A DNA stretch of 64,000 nucleotides. Source: Embleya hyalina. GTDB lineage: Bacteria > Actinomycetota > Actinomycetes > Streptomycetales > Streptomycetaceae. The position numbers and the translations under genes are program-made. The stretch is from NCBI RefSeq assembly GCF_003967355.1, contig NZ_BIFH01000026.1, positions 124,001-188,000 of the forward strand. Reading direction: 5' to 3'. Below, one piece after another: positions 25,522 to 34,483 of the stretch (positions are counted from its first letter, which is position 1; every line of letters starts with the position of its first letter). The notes below the pieces were generated by a model. The model searched no databases. It was given only the letters and a program-made list of their open reading frames with translations, and had not been told where the DNA came from.

Positions 25522-25930
25522 GACTCGATCGTAGGGCGTGGCGGGGGGCCGGGTGCGGGCTACCACGGAACAGGGTGGCGCGGGGTTCGGGCGGAGGCGG
25601 GAGGGGGCGCCGGGGAGGGACGGGGCATATTGTGCACCATTCCGGGGTGTTTCGACGCGGCGGCGCCGGTTCGGGACGCGGGTGGAAGTTCCGCGTGGGG
25701 ACGGGAATGTCGGACGGGGGGCGCGGGTTGTCGGCGGCGGTCGGTGAGATCGGTGCCCCCGGGCCCACTCATGGCCGCCGCGGACCACCGTTCGGCCGGA
25801 GCCGCAGTGAGCCCTTCGCCGCGAGGCGGCCCGTCTCACCGACCGTCGACGTGCGGGTCTCGACTTTGGTCGATCGGGTTTGGCCGCTCGGCCGTTTCGA
25901 GGATCGAGGGGCGTCGATAGCGTGAGGGTC
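25522..25930. other. 409-bp divergent intergenic region
   Basis: The region lies between the YciI gene (minus) and the small membrane protein gene (plus). All open frames here are Gly/Arg/Pro-rich and look like composition effects. A short AT-rich patch around 25626-25640 contains GCATATTGTGCA, an imperfect palindrome. I see no RNA gene or repeat. Confidence 0.4.
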
Positions 25931-26206
25931 ATGCGCAAGATCCTGGACATTTTCGGATTGTTCCTGGTCCTCCAGGGCGTCGGTGGGATCGTTCACCACT
26001 TCGTCGGCTGGTTCCGGGCCTGGGGGCTGCTCGCCCGGGCGGCCTTTTTGCACGGCTATCAGTTGCCGGCGGGCTTCGCCCTGATCGTGCTGGGGTTCCT
26101 GGTGTGGGTGCTTGGCGAAACGCTTTTGCCCACCGAGAAGGAGAGGCGGAAAAAGGCGTCCTCGAAATCCGCCGTCGCGGATGTACTGCGGCAGGAGGAC
26201 CGATAG
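25931..26206 (+). CDS. Small two-helix membrane protein
   Basis: The product has 91 residues with two hydrophobic segments, 'IFGLFLVLQGVGGIVHHFVGW' (about 8-28) and 'LPAGFALIVLGFLVWVLGETLL' (about 46-66). A basic Lys/Arg/Ser tail (KERRKKASSKS) follows that should stay in the cytoplasm. A His-His pair lies at the end of the first segment. I do not recognise the family. Composition and the ATG with a GTGAGGGTC leader support a real gene. It is followed by the DinB-like gene after 127 bp. Confidence 0.75.
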   Translation: MRKILDIFGLFLVLQGVGGIVHHFVGWFRAWGLLARAAFLHGYQLPAGFALIVLGFLVWVLGETLLPTEKERRKKASSKSAVADVLRQEDR

Positions 26207-26333
26207 GCGGATCGACTCGCGTGGCGGGTGTGATCCGGTGGGCCCGGGACGGCGGCGCGCCGCGGTCGCGGGCACGGGGGCTTCGGGGGGAAATGCCTTG
26301 TTGGGGCGGGGGCGCGTGGGCCATCCTCGGCGC

Positions 26334-26867
26334 ATGATCATTCCCGAGACCAAGAGTTGGACGTGGGTGCTCGACACGCCCTGTCCCGACTGCGGCCTGG
26401 ACACCCCGGCCGTTCCGCTCGCCCGGATCCCCGCGCTGACCCGCGCCAACGCGGCCGCGTGGCACGAGATGCTCGTCTCCGGCGGCGACGAGTTGCGGAA
26501 CCGGCCGAATCCGGACACGTGGTCCCCGCTCGAATACGCGTGCCATGTCCGCGACGTCTTCGTGCTGTTCGACGAACGGCTGCGGCTGATGTCGACCCGG
26601 GACGCCCCCGACTTCGCGAACTGGGACCAGGACGCGACGGCGATCGAGTCGCGCTACGCCGAGCAGGACCCCGTACGCGTCGCGGCCGATCTCGCGGCGG
26701 CGGGCGGCGTGTTGGCCGACGCGTTCGCGGGCGTGACCGACGACGGGTGGTCGCGTACCGGCAACCGCAGCGACGGCACCGTCTTCACGGTGGAGTCCTT
26801 CGCCCGGTACTTCATCCACGACCCGGTGCATCACCTGTGGGACGTCACGGGCGTGCGGGCGGATTGA
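26334..26867 (+). CDS. DinB-superfamily protein
   Basis: This 177-residue four-helix-bundle protein is of the DinB/YfiT superfamily. The line 'TWSPLEYACHVRDVFVLFDERLRLM' carries the first histidine, and 'FARYFIHDPVHHLWDV' carries the HxxxH-type pair, giving three histidines suited to a metal site. The N-terminus has 'TPCPDCGLDTPAV', a C-x-x-C that may bind a further metal or be structural. Many actinobacterial members are predicted mycothiol- or bacillithiol-dependent transferases, while others have no known activity. The gene is convergent with lipB at 26875, only a few bases away. Confidence 0.88.
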   Translation: MIIPETKSWTWVLDTPCPDCGLDTPAVPLARIPALTRANAAAWHEMLVSGGDELRNRPNPDTWSPLEYACHVRDVFVLFDERLRLMSTRDAPDFANWDQDATAIESRYAEQDPVRVAADLAAAGGVLADAFAGVTDDGWSRTGNRSDGTVFTVESFARYFIHDPVHHLWDVTGVRAD

Positions 26868-26874
26868 GCGGCCG

Positions 26875-27627
26875 CTACCCGTGCCGGGCGTCCGCCTCCG
26901 TGCGTCGGGTGGACGGGTCCGGCGGGGGGCGGCGGGTGAGTTCGCGGAGCAGGGCGTCGGCCACCGCGTCGCGGACCGCCGCCTCGGTCGGGGCGGGGCG
27001 ACCGGCCTCGGCGGCGAGTTCGGCCAGGGAGGTCATCGTCGTGCCCGGGAGCGCGCACGCGGTGAACGTGGTGAACGCGCTCAGGTCGGGGTCGACGTTG
27101 AGCGCGAAGCCGTGGCTGCTGACACCCCGTCGGATCCGCATCCCGATCGACGCGAGCTTGCGGTGGTCCGGCGTCCAGATCCCGACCAGGCTCGGCGCAC
27201 CCGCCGGGGTCTCGCGCCGTACCGCCGGGAAGCCCAGCGCGTCGAGCGCGGCGAGCAGGCCGTTCTCTACCCGGCGCACCAGGTCGCCCGGGCCCAGCGC
27301 GCGTACGTTCACCACCAGGTAGCCGATCAGCTGACCCGGCCCGTGGTAGGTGGCGTGTCCGCCCCGGTCCACCTCGACCAGCGGGATCGGCGAGGCCGGG
27401 TCCGGCAGGTCCGCGGCGGGGGTGCGCGCGCTGTAGGTGATCACCGGCGGGTGGGTGAGCAGGAACAGCCGGTCCGGCGCGGCATTCCGCTGCCGCTCGG
27501 CGACCCAGCGCGCCATCTCGGTCTGCGCGAACGGATAGGCGAGCCGACCCAGGTCGACCCGCACCGGTGCGCCGTCCCCGCCCGCCCGCGGCGACGTCGG
27601 TATGCCGTCCGCGGTGTCAATCGACAT
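26875..27627 (-). CDS. lipB: Octanoyl-[acyl-carrier-protein]:protein N-octanoyltransferase (LipB)
   Basis: The protein has 250 residues and all LipB hallmarks: RGGHATYHGPGQL at residues 88-100, the catalytic lysine K157 in 'RKLASIGMRIRRGVSSHGFALNV', and the catalytic cysteine C191 in 'FTACALPGTTMTSL'. LipB moves octanoyl groups from acyl-carrier protein to lipoyl domains of dehydrogenase complexes and GcvH, before LipA adds sulfur. It is unusual that lipA is not adjacent. Instead the gene overlaps by 11 bp the 3' end of an upstream SAM methyltransferase gene, so the two share an operon. It could be the main LipB of the cell or a second copy tied to that methyltransferase. The extra N-terminal 20 residues are Gly/Ala-rich. 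Confidence 0.93.
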   Translation of the reverse strand: MSIDTADGIPTSPRAGGDGAPVRVDLGRLAYPFAQTEMARWVAERQRNAAPDRLFLLTHPPVITYSARTPAADLPDPASPIPLVEVDRGGHATYHGPGQLIGYLVVNVRALGPGDLVRRVENGLLAALDALGFPAVRRETPAGAPSLVGIWTPDHRKLASIGMRIRRGVSSHGFALNVDPDLSAFTTFTACALPGTTMTSLAELAAEAGRPAPTEAAVRDAVADALLRELTRRPPPDPSTRRTEADARHG

Positions 27628-28357
27628 CCGTGGCCTCCGATCGTTGCCCGGACGGGCCTCGACCGTGGGCCGGCCGGTCGTCGGTCCGACGGCGCCAGCG
27701 CATCGCGGTCGCGTCGGCCAGGTCGATGAAGTCGGCGTCCGGGAAGACCTCGGCGTAGCGCGCGCGGTACTGCGCGCGGGTGAGGTAGTGGTCGGACATC
27801 AGGTGGTCCAGCCAGGCCGTGCCGGTGCGGAAGCGGTACAGCCACCAGGCGTCCCGGACGCGCAGTCGGCGCAGGTCCCGGGCCAGTTCGCGGACCGCGA
27901 AGAGCACGTGCTGCCGGCGCGTCGCGGCCGGTTCGGTGGACACGTCGTCGACCAGGACGAGTTCGCCGCCGGGGCGGACCAGCGACCCGAGATGGGTGAG
28001 CGCGGCGGTCAGGTCCGGGAGATGGTGCAGCGTGCCGATGCTCAGCACCAGGTCGAAGCCCTCGGCGTGGTGTACGTCGAGCAGCGAGGCGACCTCGTAG
28101 CGGATCCGTTCGTGCGGCCGGCGGACCCGCGCGACCTCGATCAGCGGCGCGCTCACGTCGGCGGCCACCACCTCGGCATAGGAGCCGGCCAGGGCGAGGG
28201 CGTGCCGGCCGGAGCCGCAACCGGCGTCCAGGGCACGGTCGCCGGCGAGTTCGAGACCGGCCAGCCACTCGCCGAGAGGGTCACACAATCCGGCGTATCG
28301 GTCGTAGTCGCCCGCGAACGCGTCGAACGACCGGGGATCGGCCTTGAGCGGTTTCAT
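27617..28357 (-). CDS. Class I SAM-dependent methyltransferase
   Basis: The product has 246 residues with a standard methyltransferase core: motif I 'ALDAGCGSGRHALALA' (about residues 42-57), the acidic end of strand 2 'VAADVSAPLIEVA', and motif III/IV 'DLVLSIGTLHHLPDLTAALTHLGSLVRPGGELVLVDDVS'. The C-terminal part is rich in Arg, Trp and Tyr ('RVRDAWWLYRFRTGTAWLDHLMSDHYLT'), typical of small-molecule methyltransferases with a lid region. The last codons overlap the start of lipB by 11 bp, giving tight translational linkage. The substrate is unknown. A lipoyl-pathway link is suggested only by position. The leader has no strong Shine-Dalgarno sequence. Confidence 0.88.
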   Translation of the reverse strand: MKPLKADPRSFDAFAGDYDRYAGLCDPLGEWLAGLELAGDRALDAGCGSGRHALALAGSYAEVVAADVSAPLIEVARVRRPHERIRYEVASLLDVHHAEGFDLVLSIGTLHHLPDLTAALTHLGSLVRPGGELVLVDDVSTEPAATRRQHVLFAVRELARDLRRLRVRDAWWLYRFRTGTAWLDHLMSDHYLTRAQYRARYAEVFPDADFIDLADATAMRWRRRTDDRPAHGRGPSGQRSEATDVD

Positions 28358-28651
28358 TGACTTGGTCAAGAATGGCTTGCGTGTCCCGAACCACGTACGG
28401 GTTCCGAACCGTCCACGGTCCCCGCTCCGGGTGCGCACCGCCGACCGGATCCGCGCCCCGAACCACCGACGCGCCACCGGACGTTCCTCCTCGACCGGGG
28501 TGCGAACGCCCGCCCGATCGGCGACCGGACGTGTCGTGCCGATCGTCGGCGCCGGGATCGGATCGGCGCTCTTCGATACCCCGGTCGCCCGGTCGGACGC
28601 CGTGCGACTCGCAGTCCTTCGCCCCTCCATCATGCCGAGGATGACGCCCCC

Positions 28652-29455
28652 ATGTCTTTCGTACTCGTCGACAAGCCCCGCCCCCACGTCACGCTCATCA
28701 CCCTCAATCGACCGGACCGCATGAACGCCATGGCCTTCGACGTCATGGTCCCCTTCCGTGAGGCTCTGGAAGCAGTGAGTTCCGACAACGATACGCGTGT
28801 CGTCATATTGACCGGCGCGGGGAGGGGGTTCTGTTCCGGTGCGGATCTGGAGAATTCCGGACGCATCCCCGGGGTCCGGGGCCTGACCCGGACGAGCATC
28901 GCGCGCCGCTCGATGGAGATCCTGGACGACGTGATCCTCGGGCTGCGCCGGCTGCACCAGCCGGTGATCGGCGCGATCAACGGCCCCGCGATCGGCGGCG
29001 GTTTCTGCCTCGCCACCGCCACCGACATCCGAATCGCCGCCGACACGGCGTACTTCCGCGCCGCCGGCATCAACAACGGACTGACCGCGAGCGAGCTCGG
29101 AATCAGCTATTTGCTCCCCCGGGCGATCGGGTCGTCTCGGGCATTCGAGATCATGTTGTCCGGGCGGGACGTGGACGCGACCGAGGCCGAGCGGATCGGA
29201 CTGGTGTCGCGCGTGGTGCCGGGCGAGAAATTGCTCGACGACGCGTACGGACTCGCCGAGCGCATCATCGGGTTCAGTCGAGTGGGTGTGGAGGTGACGA
29301 AGCGGTTGCTGTGGTCCGGCCTGGAGGCCGGCAGCATGCACTCGCACATGGATCACGAGGGGCACGCCCAGTTGTACGTCAGGCTGACGACCGAGAACTT
29401 CGAGGAGGCCATTCGCGCTCGCCGGGACGGGCGGCGACCGGAGTACCGGGACTGA
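28652..29455 (+). CDS. Enoyl-CoA hydratase/isomerase family protein
   Basis: This 267-residue crotonase-fold protein has both oxyanion-hole segments, 'LTGAGRGFCSGADLENSG' and 'AINGPAIGGGFCLATATDIRIAAD', and a glutamate in 'GLTASELGISYLLPRAIG' at the position of the second catalytic Glu of hydratases. The first catalytic Glu position is less clear. The sequence is close in style to the mycobacterial EchA12-type hydratases. It probably hydrates or isomerises a 2-enoyl-CoA in fatty acid or related degradation. It stands alone on the plus strand, divergent from the methyltransferase-lipB operon across 294 bp that show no obvious operator. Confidence 0.9.
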   Translation: MSFVLVDKPRPHVTLITLNRPDRMNAMAFDVMVPFREALEAVSSDNDTRVVILTGAGRGFCSGADLENSGRIPGVRGLTRTSIARRSMEILDDVILGLRRLHQPVIGAINGPAIGGGFCLATATDIRIAADTAYFRAAGINNGLTASELGISYLLPRAIGSSRAFEIMLSGRDVDATEAERIGLVSRVVPGEKLLDDAYGLAERIIGFSRVGVEVTKRLLWSGLEAGSMHSHMDHEGHAQLYVRLTTENFEEAIRARRDGRRPEYRD

Positions 29456-29724
29456 GACGGGAGTCGAGGCGGGATCGAGGCGCCGAAGGCGCGATCGAGC
29501 CGAGGAGTCGGTGGATGTTCGACCGAGTGCGGATGAGGGATCGACCCCACGTCGATGTCACATGTCGGTAATTGGTTGGTGCGGACTTCACACGTTGAGT
29601 GAATGTTGAACATGTGTTGACCGGGAACGGGCAAGCTCAGGCTCATAGTGCGGCGGCCCGGTCGGATCCGGCGGGGCCGCCGGGCACACCACGGGGGTGT
29701 GAGCGAGAAGCGAGGAGATTTTCC

Positions 29725-32700
29725 GTGCTACACGGAAGGAACGACGAACTGGCCGCCGTCACGGCACTGCTGGAGCGGACGCGCGCCGGCGACGGCGGAG
29801 CGGTCGTGCTGCGCGGGGCCGCGGGGACGGGCAAGACGACGCTCCTGGCCGAGGCGGTGTGGGCGGCCAAGGGGATGACCGTCCTGCGTACGAGCGGCCC
29901 GCGCGGCGGCGGTGCCCTCCCCTATACCGGCCTGCGCCAACTCCTCGCCACGCTGCACCCGCGCATCGGCCGCCTGCCGCACACCAGGGCCCAGGCGCTG
30001 CGCACCGCCCTCGGCCTGGCCCCCGGCGCCGCCGACCGCGCCGTGGTCGCGGCGGCCGCGTGCTCCCTCATCGCCATCGCGGCTCGCGAACAACCGATCC
30101 TGGTCCTGGTCGACGACGCCCACTGGCTCGACGCGGCCTCGGCCGCGGTGGTGACGTACATCGCGGCCCGCGCGGAGGGGCTGCCGATCGCGGTGCTGCG
30201 CGCCACCCGGGAGGGGGCGGGGGCCGCGGCGGAGGGTGCCGAGTCGGGTACGGGAGTCGCCGGGGCGGACGACGCGGCGGAAGCCGAGTTCGCCGGCTCG
30301 GACGGGCGGCCGTCGGAGCGGGTCGAAGCGGGGGCGTCCGGTGGGGCGCTCCGAATGGGTGCAGCCGAGTGGGTGGCCGACTCGGGGGCGCACGGCGCGG
30401 AGCCGGCCGCCGGCGACGACCTCGCCGCCCCGCGAGCGGCCGAGCCGGTCGAGCACACGGCCGCCGCCGAGTCCCCGGCCGGTCCGGCCGGTTCGCCGGA
30501 CGCGTGCACCGACGAGGCGACTCGTCCGACCGAACACCCGACCGACGCCGAATCGACGACCACCCACGACGAGGCCGCCCGGGCCACGTGTGACGCGGGT
30601 AGCACGTCCCGGGCGGCGGCGGAGGCCGGCCGGGACGAACTCCCCGAGCACACCCGGCAGACGAGCCGAGCGGGCACCGTCGGGGCGTGGACCTCCGGCC
30701 GGGCGCGGGACGCCGAGGCGGGCACGCGGACGGGCGACGCGGTCCGGGGTCACGACGGCGACTTCCGGACGGGTGCGGGCGACGGAGCGACGACGGCCGC
30801 GGATGGTCGGCGGGTCGAAGCGGCCGAAGGGGTCGAAGAGGTCGACGGTGACGTGCGGCCGGTTCGGCCGACGCGGGTCGTGGGCGGCGGGACCGACGTG
30901 TTCGCGGCGTCGTCCGCGCGGCGTACGACGGACGGGTCCGGTTCGGGTGCGGGCCCCGGGGCGAACGAGGTTGCCGGACGGGGGGCTTCGGGCTCGGGTT
31001 CCGGCGTCGGTGGGCGGTCGTCGGGGCGGGCCACCGGTACCGACGTCTTCTGGGGCGGTGGTCTCGAGGCCGATACGGACGCGGACGACGCCCGAAGCAC
31101 GGGTGGCGGCACCGGTGCCGGGAGCGACCACCGGTCCGATTCCGTGCGGGCCGCTCGGTCCGGCGACCGTGACCACGATCGGGTGACGGCGGGTGGCTCT
31201 TCCGGGGCGGCTGCCCGCGGCGGCGACCGCTCGGGTGCCGGTCGCGTCGCGAGCGGCGGCGGGCCGTCGGCCGGCCTGCCCGAGGAGGCGCGGCGGCTGC
31301 TCGCGTTGGCGGCGCTCGAACCGGCCGCCGACCTGGACCAGTTGGCCGTCGCCGGACGGCGCATCGGCATCGGACGCGGCGCGCGACTCGCACTCCTTCG
31401 GGCCGATCTCGTCGACACCACCGAGCACCGGGTGCGCTTTCGCAACGCGTCGGCGCGCGAGGAGGTACGCCGTTCGCTGAGCGCGGCGGAGCGCCGTTCG
31501 CTGCACGGAGCACTGGTCTACGCCGCGAGCGGCGCCCTCGCGTACCGGCGTCCCTGGCACCTGGCCGCGCTCGCCGGCGGGCCCGACGCCGATCTCGCCG
31601 CGGCCCTGGAGGCCGGCGCGGGCCGCACCCGCCGCGAACTCGGCGCCGGCGCCGCCGCGGCGACGTGGGAGCAGGCCGCCCGGCTCACCGCCGACCGCCC
31701 GACCGCCCGCCGCCGCTACGTCGCCGCCGCGTACGCCGCGTGGGAGGCCGGTTTCCCGGTCCGCGCCCGCACCCTGCTCGACACCGCCGACGCCACCGAT
31801 GTCGAGGGCGTCGCCGACGAGGGCTCGTCCGCGCACTCCTCCGGTACCGCGATCCGGCTCCGCGCCGCCCTCCGGCACGCGGAAGGGCATCGCTCCGAGG
31901 CGGGCGCGCTGCTCCTGGACGCGGCCCATGGCCGCGCCGCGCTGCTGCTCGCCGCCACCGGCGCCGCGTGGGAGGCGGGCGACCGGGCCCGCACCACCCA
32001 GGCCCGGACCGCCCTGGCCGCCCTCCCGCTCGCCTCCGACGACCCGCTGCGCACCGTGGTCGCCGCGCTCGGCGCCGACGGCGTCTCCCCCGCGATGGTC
32101 GCCCCGGCCACCCGGGCCCGGCTGTACGGCCTGGGCATCGCGCTCTGGGAGGTGACCCCGCTCGCGGTCCACGCGGCGGCGACCGACCAGGCGGCGTACG
32201 AGGTCCTGCTCGACGAGGCCGCCGTGCTGCGCACCCACGGCGCCCGGGGCGCGCTCGCCGCGGCGCTGATGCCGCTCGCCGTCGCGGGCGCGCTGTCCGG
32301 CCGGGCCGTCGAGGCCGAGACCCACGCCGCCGAGGGCCTGCGCCTGGCCCGCTCCACCGGCCAGGGCACGCTGGCCGCGTGGTTCCTGGCCGCGCTGTCC
32401 ATGGCCGCGACCACCCAGGGCCGCGTCGCCGAGGCCCGCGACGGCGCCTGGCAGGCCCTCCGCCTGACCGGCACCCAGGGCCTCACCCCGGTCGGCGCCT
32501 ACGCCCTGTACGCCCTCGCCGTCGTCGAACGTGCCGAGGGCCGCACCGAGGCCGCCTGCGAACTCCTGGCCACCGCCCTGGCCGCCCCCGCCGGCGCCCT
32601 GATGGAGGTCCGCATCCGCGCCGAGTTGGCCACGGCCGGCCCCAACCGCACCGGCCTCGCCGCCCTGCCCCCGCGCCCCGTCCACCCCAACGTCCCGGCC

Positions 32701-32760
32701 CTGACCCTGGCCGGCCGCATCCCCAGAACCCCCCAACTGGCCGCCGGCAACGGCGCCTGA
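29725..32760 (+). CDS. STAND-type (LuxR-LAL-like) ATPase with long low-complexity insert and no C-terminal HTH
   Basis: This 1011-residue protein starts like the large LuxR (LAL) regulators: Walker A GAAGTGKT at 31-38, 'SGPRGGGALPYTGLRQLL', and Walker B 'ILVLVDDAHWLD' at about 125-136. After 'GLPIAVLRATREGAG' (about 164) comes a stretch of some 350 residues made almost only of Gly, Ala, Asp, Glu, Arg, Ser and Thr, which should be disordered. It replaces the usual lid segment (G-N-P-L-A-L-L-E-L). From about 514 a winged-helix-like part 'GLPEEARRLLALAALEPAADLDQL' and TPR-like helices resume to the end. No LuxR DNA-binding helix-turn-helix is present. The GTG at 29725 has GAGGAG eight bases upstream. 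The role is probably as an ATP-dependent signalling scaffold, and direct DNA binding is unlikely. Confidence 0.82.
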   Translation: MLHGRNDELAAVTALLERTRAGDGGAVVLRGAAGTGKTTLLAEAVWAAKGMTVLRTSGPRGGGALPYTGLRQLLATLHPRIGRLPHTRAQALRTALGLAPGAADRAVVAAAACSLIAIAAREQPILVLVDDAHWLDAASAAVVTYIAARAEGLPIAVLRATREGAGAAAEGAESGTGVAGADDAAEAEFAGSDGRPSERVEAGASGGALRMGAAEWVADSGAHGAEPAAGDDLAAPRAAEPVEHTAAAESPAGPAGSPDACTDEATRPTEHPTDAESTTTHDEAARATCDAGSTSRAAAEAGRDELPEHTRQTSRAGTVGAWTSGRARDAEAGTRTGDAVRGHDGDFRTGAGDGATTAADGRRVEAAEGVEEVDGDVRPVRPTRVVGGGTDVFAASSARRTTDGSGSGAGPGANEVAGRGASGSGSGVGGRSSGRATGTDVFWGGGLEADTDADDARSTGGGTGAGSDHRSDSVRAARSGDRDHDRVTAGGSSGAAARGGDRSGAGRVASGGGPSAGLPEEARRLLALAALEPAADLDQLAVAGRRIGIGRGARLALLRADLVDTTEHRVRFRNASAREEVRRSLSAAERRSLHGALVYAASGALAYRRPWHLAALAGGPDADLAAALEAGAGRTRRELGAGAAAATWEQAARLTADRPTARRRYVAAAYAAWEAGFPVRARTLLDTADATDVEGVADEGSSAHSSGTAIRLRAALRHAEGHRSEAGALLLDAAHGRAALLLAATGAAWEAGDRARTTQARTALAALPLASDDPLRTVVAALGADGVSPAMVAPATRARLYGLGIALWEVTPLAVHAAATDQAAYEVLLDEAAVLRTHGARGALAAALMPLAVAGALSGRAVEAETHAAEGLRLARSTGQGTLAAWFLAALSMAATTQGRVAEARDGAWQALRLTGTQGLTPVGAYALYALAVVERAEGRTEAACELLATALAAPAGALMEVRIRAELATAGPNRTGLAALPPRPVHPNVPALTLAGRIPRTPQLAAGNGA

Positions 32761-33337
32761 CCCCACCCCGAACCCGGCCCGCAGTCCCGTCTCGGGGTCG
32801 GCGCGCACGGCGCGGACATCGGTGGGCGCGGCGACGCGGGCGATCGAGCGGCACCGGACGTCCCAGGCCCGCCGACCGGTCCGGATGTGCGCCGAGTCCG
32901 GGCCGCCCGACCCCCAACCGGGTGCGGCCGAGACCGCCTTCCTCCCCGAAGCCGCTCGGGTCGGCGCCCGGAACGGCGGCATCGATCGGGCCGACGAACG
33001 GCCGACACGGATCGTCGAGGAGATCGTGGCTCGGCACCGGGCCGCCCTCGGCGCATCCGGGGCGACCACGGGTCGACCGTCCCGAGGCCGCGCGTCCGAC
33101 GGGCGGCCCCGCGTCTCGGCGACCCGCCGCGCCGGCCTCCCACCACGCGGGCGATCCGCTCGTAGGGTGGATGGCGCACCGATTTCGCGCGACCTCGATC
33201 GCGCCCGGTCCCCGAGGAGAGCGAGAGCCAGGCATGCGCGACGCGACGGCGACGTCTCGCCGGATTTCGCGGCGGGTTCCGTCCGCCGGGTGCGACGGGG
33301 CGGACTTGTTCGCCGGCCACGTGGGTAGATCGTCGGC
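32761..33337. other. 577-bp region without a supported gene
   Basis: All open frames in this gap give Arg/Pro/Gly-rich translations with no hydrophobic core or recognisable motif. One plus-strand frame (32822-33328) is long but lacks coding-like third-position bias. I see no tRNA-like cloverleaf, strong hairpin or tandem repeat. The last part, up to the GTG-rich leader before 33338, must hold the promoter of the next gene. Confidence 0.4.
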
Positions 33338-34216
33338 GTGACCGAACGAGGCGCGATCGAGGACTGGGACACCCTGCTGGGCTGGATGCGCGCGCTCGTT
33401 TCGGACGACGAGGTCGCCCATCGCCGCGCACTGGACCGCTATCTGCTGGTGACCCGCGACATGCGCGAGGCGCGCGAGGCCTACGACGCCATCGTGTTGC
33501 GGGTCCCCCGCTCGGTCTCCGCCGAGGAGGGCGCGTGGCGGCGATTTCGCGACGCATGGCTGCTCACCCCCGGTGCCGCGCTGCTCGCCGACTCGCCCCC
33601 GCCCGCCGAGGTCCCGGACTGGGGCGGGCTGCCGTACGCGCTGACCTATCTCGAATGGGAGGCCCGCTTCCCGGCCGAGTGGACCCGGCACGCCAAGGTC
33701 TGGAGCACCAAGCAGCGCCTGATCCGGCTGCTCGCCGTCCCCGGCCACCACGGCCCGGCCCGGGCCCGGCTCCTCGACCTGGTCGAACTCGTCGTCTATC
33801 GGCGACACCGCTGCAAGGACCGCGACTACTCGCGGATCGCCCGGGTGATCGACGGCGACGACCTCCGCGCCCGACTGGAGAAGGCCCGCGTCTCGGGTGA
33901 GTCGTGGACCCGCGACCAGGCGGGCCACGTGTTGTGGCTGCTGCGCAACCCGCAGGTCCCGATCAACCGCACGAACTGGTTCCGGTGGCTGTCCGCGAAG
34001 GCCGGCGCGGTCGACCCGCTCGACATCGCGGCGGAGGGCTTCATCGGACACCCGGAGCGGTCGGAACAGCACGAACCCCCGGAGCGCCCGGGACACTCGG
34101 AAGACCCCGGACACCCGGACGCCCCGCCCTCGAACGCACCTTCGGACCCGCCCCCGAACCCACCCGACACCCCGCCGAACCCCCCGCCCGCCACCCCTCC
34201 CCCCACGCACAGCTGA
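33338..34216 (+). CDS. Uncharacterised protein with acidic/proline-rich C-terminal tail
   Basis: The product has 292 residues. Residues 1 to about 235 are helical and rich in Arg, Asp and Trp ('ALDRYLLVTRDMREAREAYDAIVLRVPRS', 'KVWSTKQRLIRLLAVPGHHGPARARLLDLVELVVYRRHRCKDRDYSRIA'). 'RNPQVPINRTNWFRWLSAK' ends the folded part. The last 60 residues are Pro, Glu, His and Ser with repeated P-P-N/D-P units, a disordered tail. No signal peptide or membrane segment is visible, and I do not recognise the family. The start codon is a GTG or ATG-like codon at 33338, right after a GTAGATCGTCGGC leader. It is monocistronic, followed by the two-component operon. Confidence 0.7.
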   Translation: MTERGAIEDWDTLLGWMRALVSDDEVAHRRALDRYLLVTRDMREAREAYDAIVLRVPRSVSAEEGAWRRFRDAWLLTPGAALLADSPPPAEVPDWGGLPYALTYLEWEARFPAEWTRHAKVWSTKQRLIRLLAVPGHHGPARARLLDLVELVVYRRHRCKDRDYSRIARVIDGDDLRARLEKARVSGESWTRDQAGHVLWLLRNPQVPINRTNWFRWLSAKAGAVDPLDIAAEGFIGHPERSEQHEPPERPGHSEDPGHPDAPPSNAPSDPPPNPPDTPPNPPPATPPPTHS

Positions 34217-34297
34217 CGAGCCGTCATTCTCGGTACACGGAGCCGCCTCCCGCCATAGGTTGTGCTGCAACATCGGCAACAACCATTCGGGGGCGAC

Positions 34298-34483
34298 ATG
34301 GGTCGAGCCGACCCGCGCGCGACGCGCCGCGTCGTGATCCGCGACGAAGGTGCGTCCACCGAGACCGCCCCGCGAACACCGACCCCGGGCAACCACCAGT
34401 ATCCGCACCCGAATTCGTCCCCCCATCCGTACCCGGAGCCCCTCGAATCGGGGACTCCCGAAACGGAGGCCGCGATCCGGTGA
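34298..34483 (+). CDS. Possible small leader ORF overlapping the response-regulator start
   Basis: A 61-codon frame starts at ATG 34298 after GGGGGCGAC and ends at a TGA whose first bases overlap the GTG start of the response regulator (GTGA at 34480-34483). The translation begins 'MGRADPRATRRVVIRDEGAS' and then becomes Pro/His/Tyr/Glu-rich. About four in five codons end in G or C, below the level of clear genes here. The overlap suggests translational coupling, but chance is possible. Nothing is known of such a product. Confidence 0.3.
   Translation: MGRADPRATRRVVIRDEGASTETAPRTPTPGNHQYPHPNSSPHPYPEPLESGTPETEAAIR

Noticed and set aside
32822-33328. Possible gene in the gap after the STAND ATPase
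   Set aside because: No ribosome-binding site, no third-position bias and no recognisable protein pattern.
29728-33372. Minus-strand open frame of about 1214 codons opposite the STAND ATPase
   Set aside because: Low-complexity Gly/Arg/Ala composition, no domain, and it spans two unrelated regions. Explained by the GC bias of the plus-strand gene.
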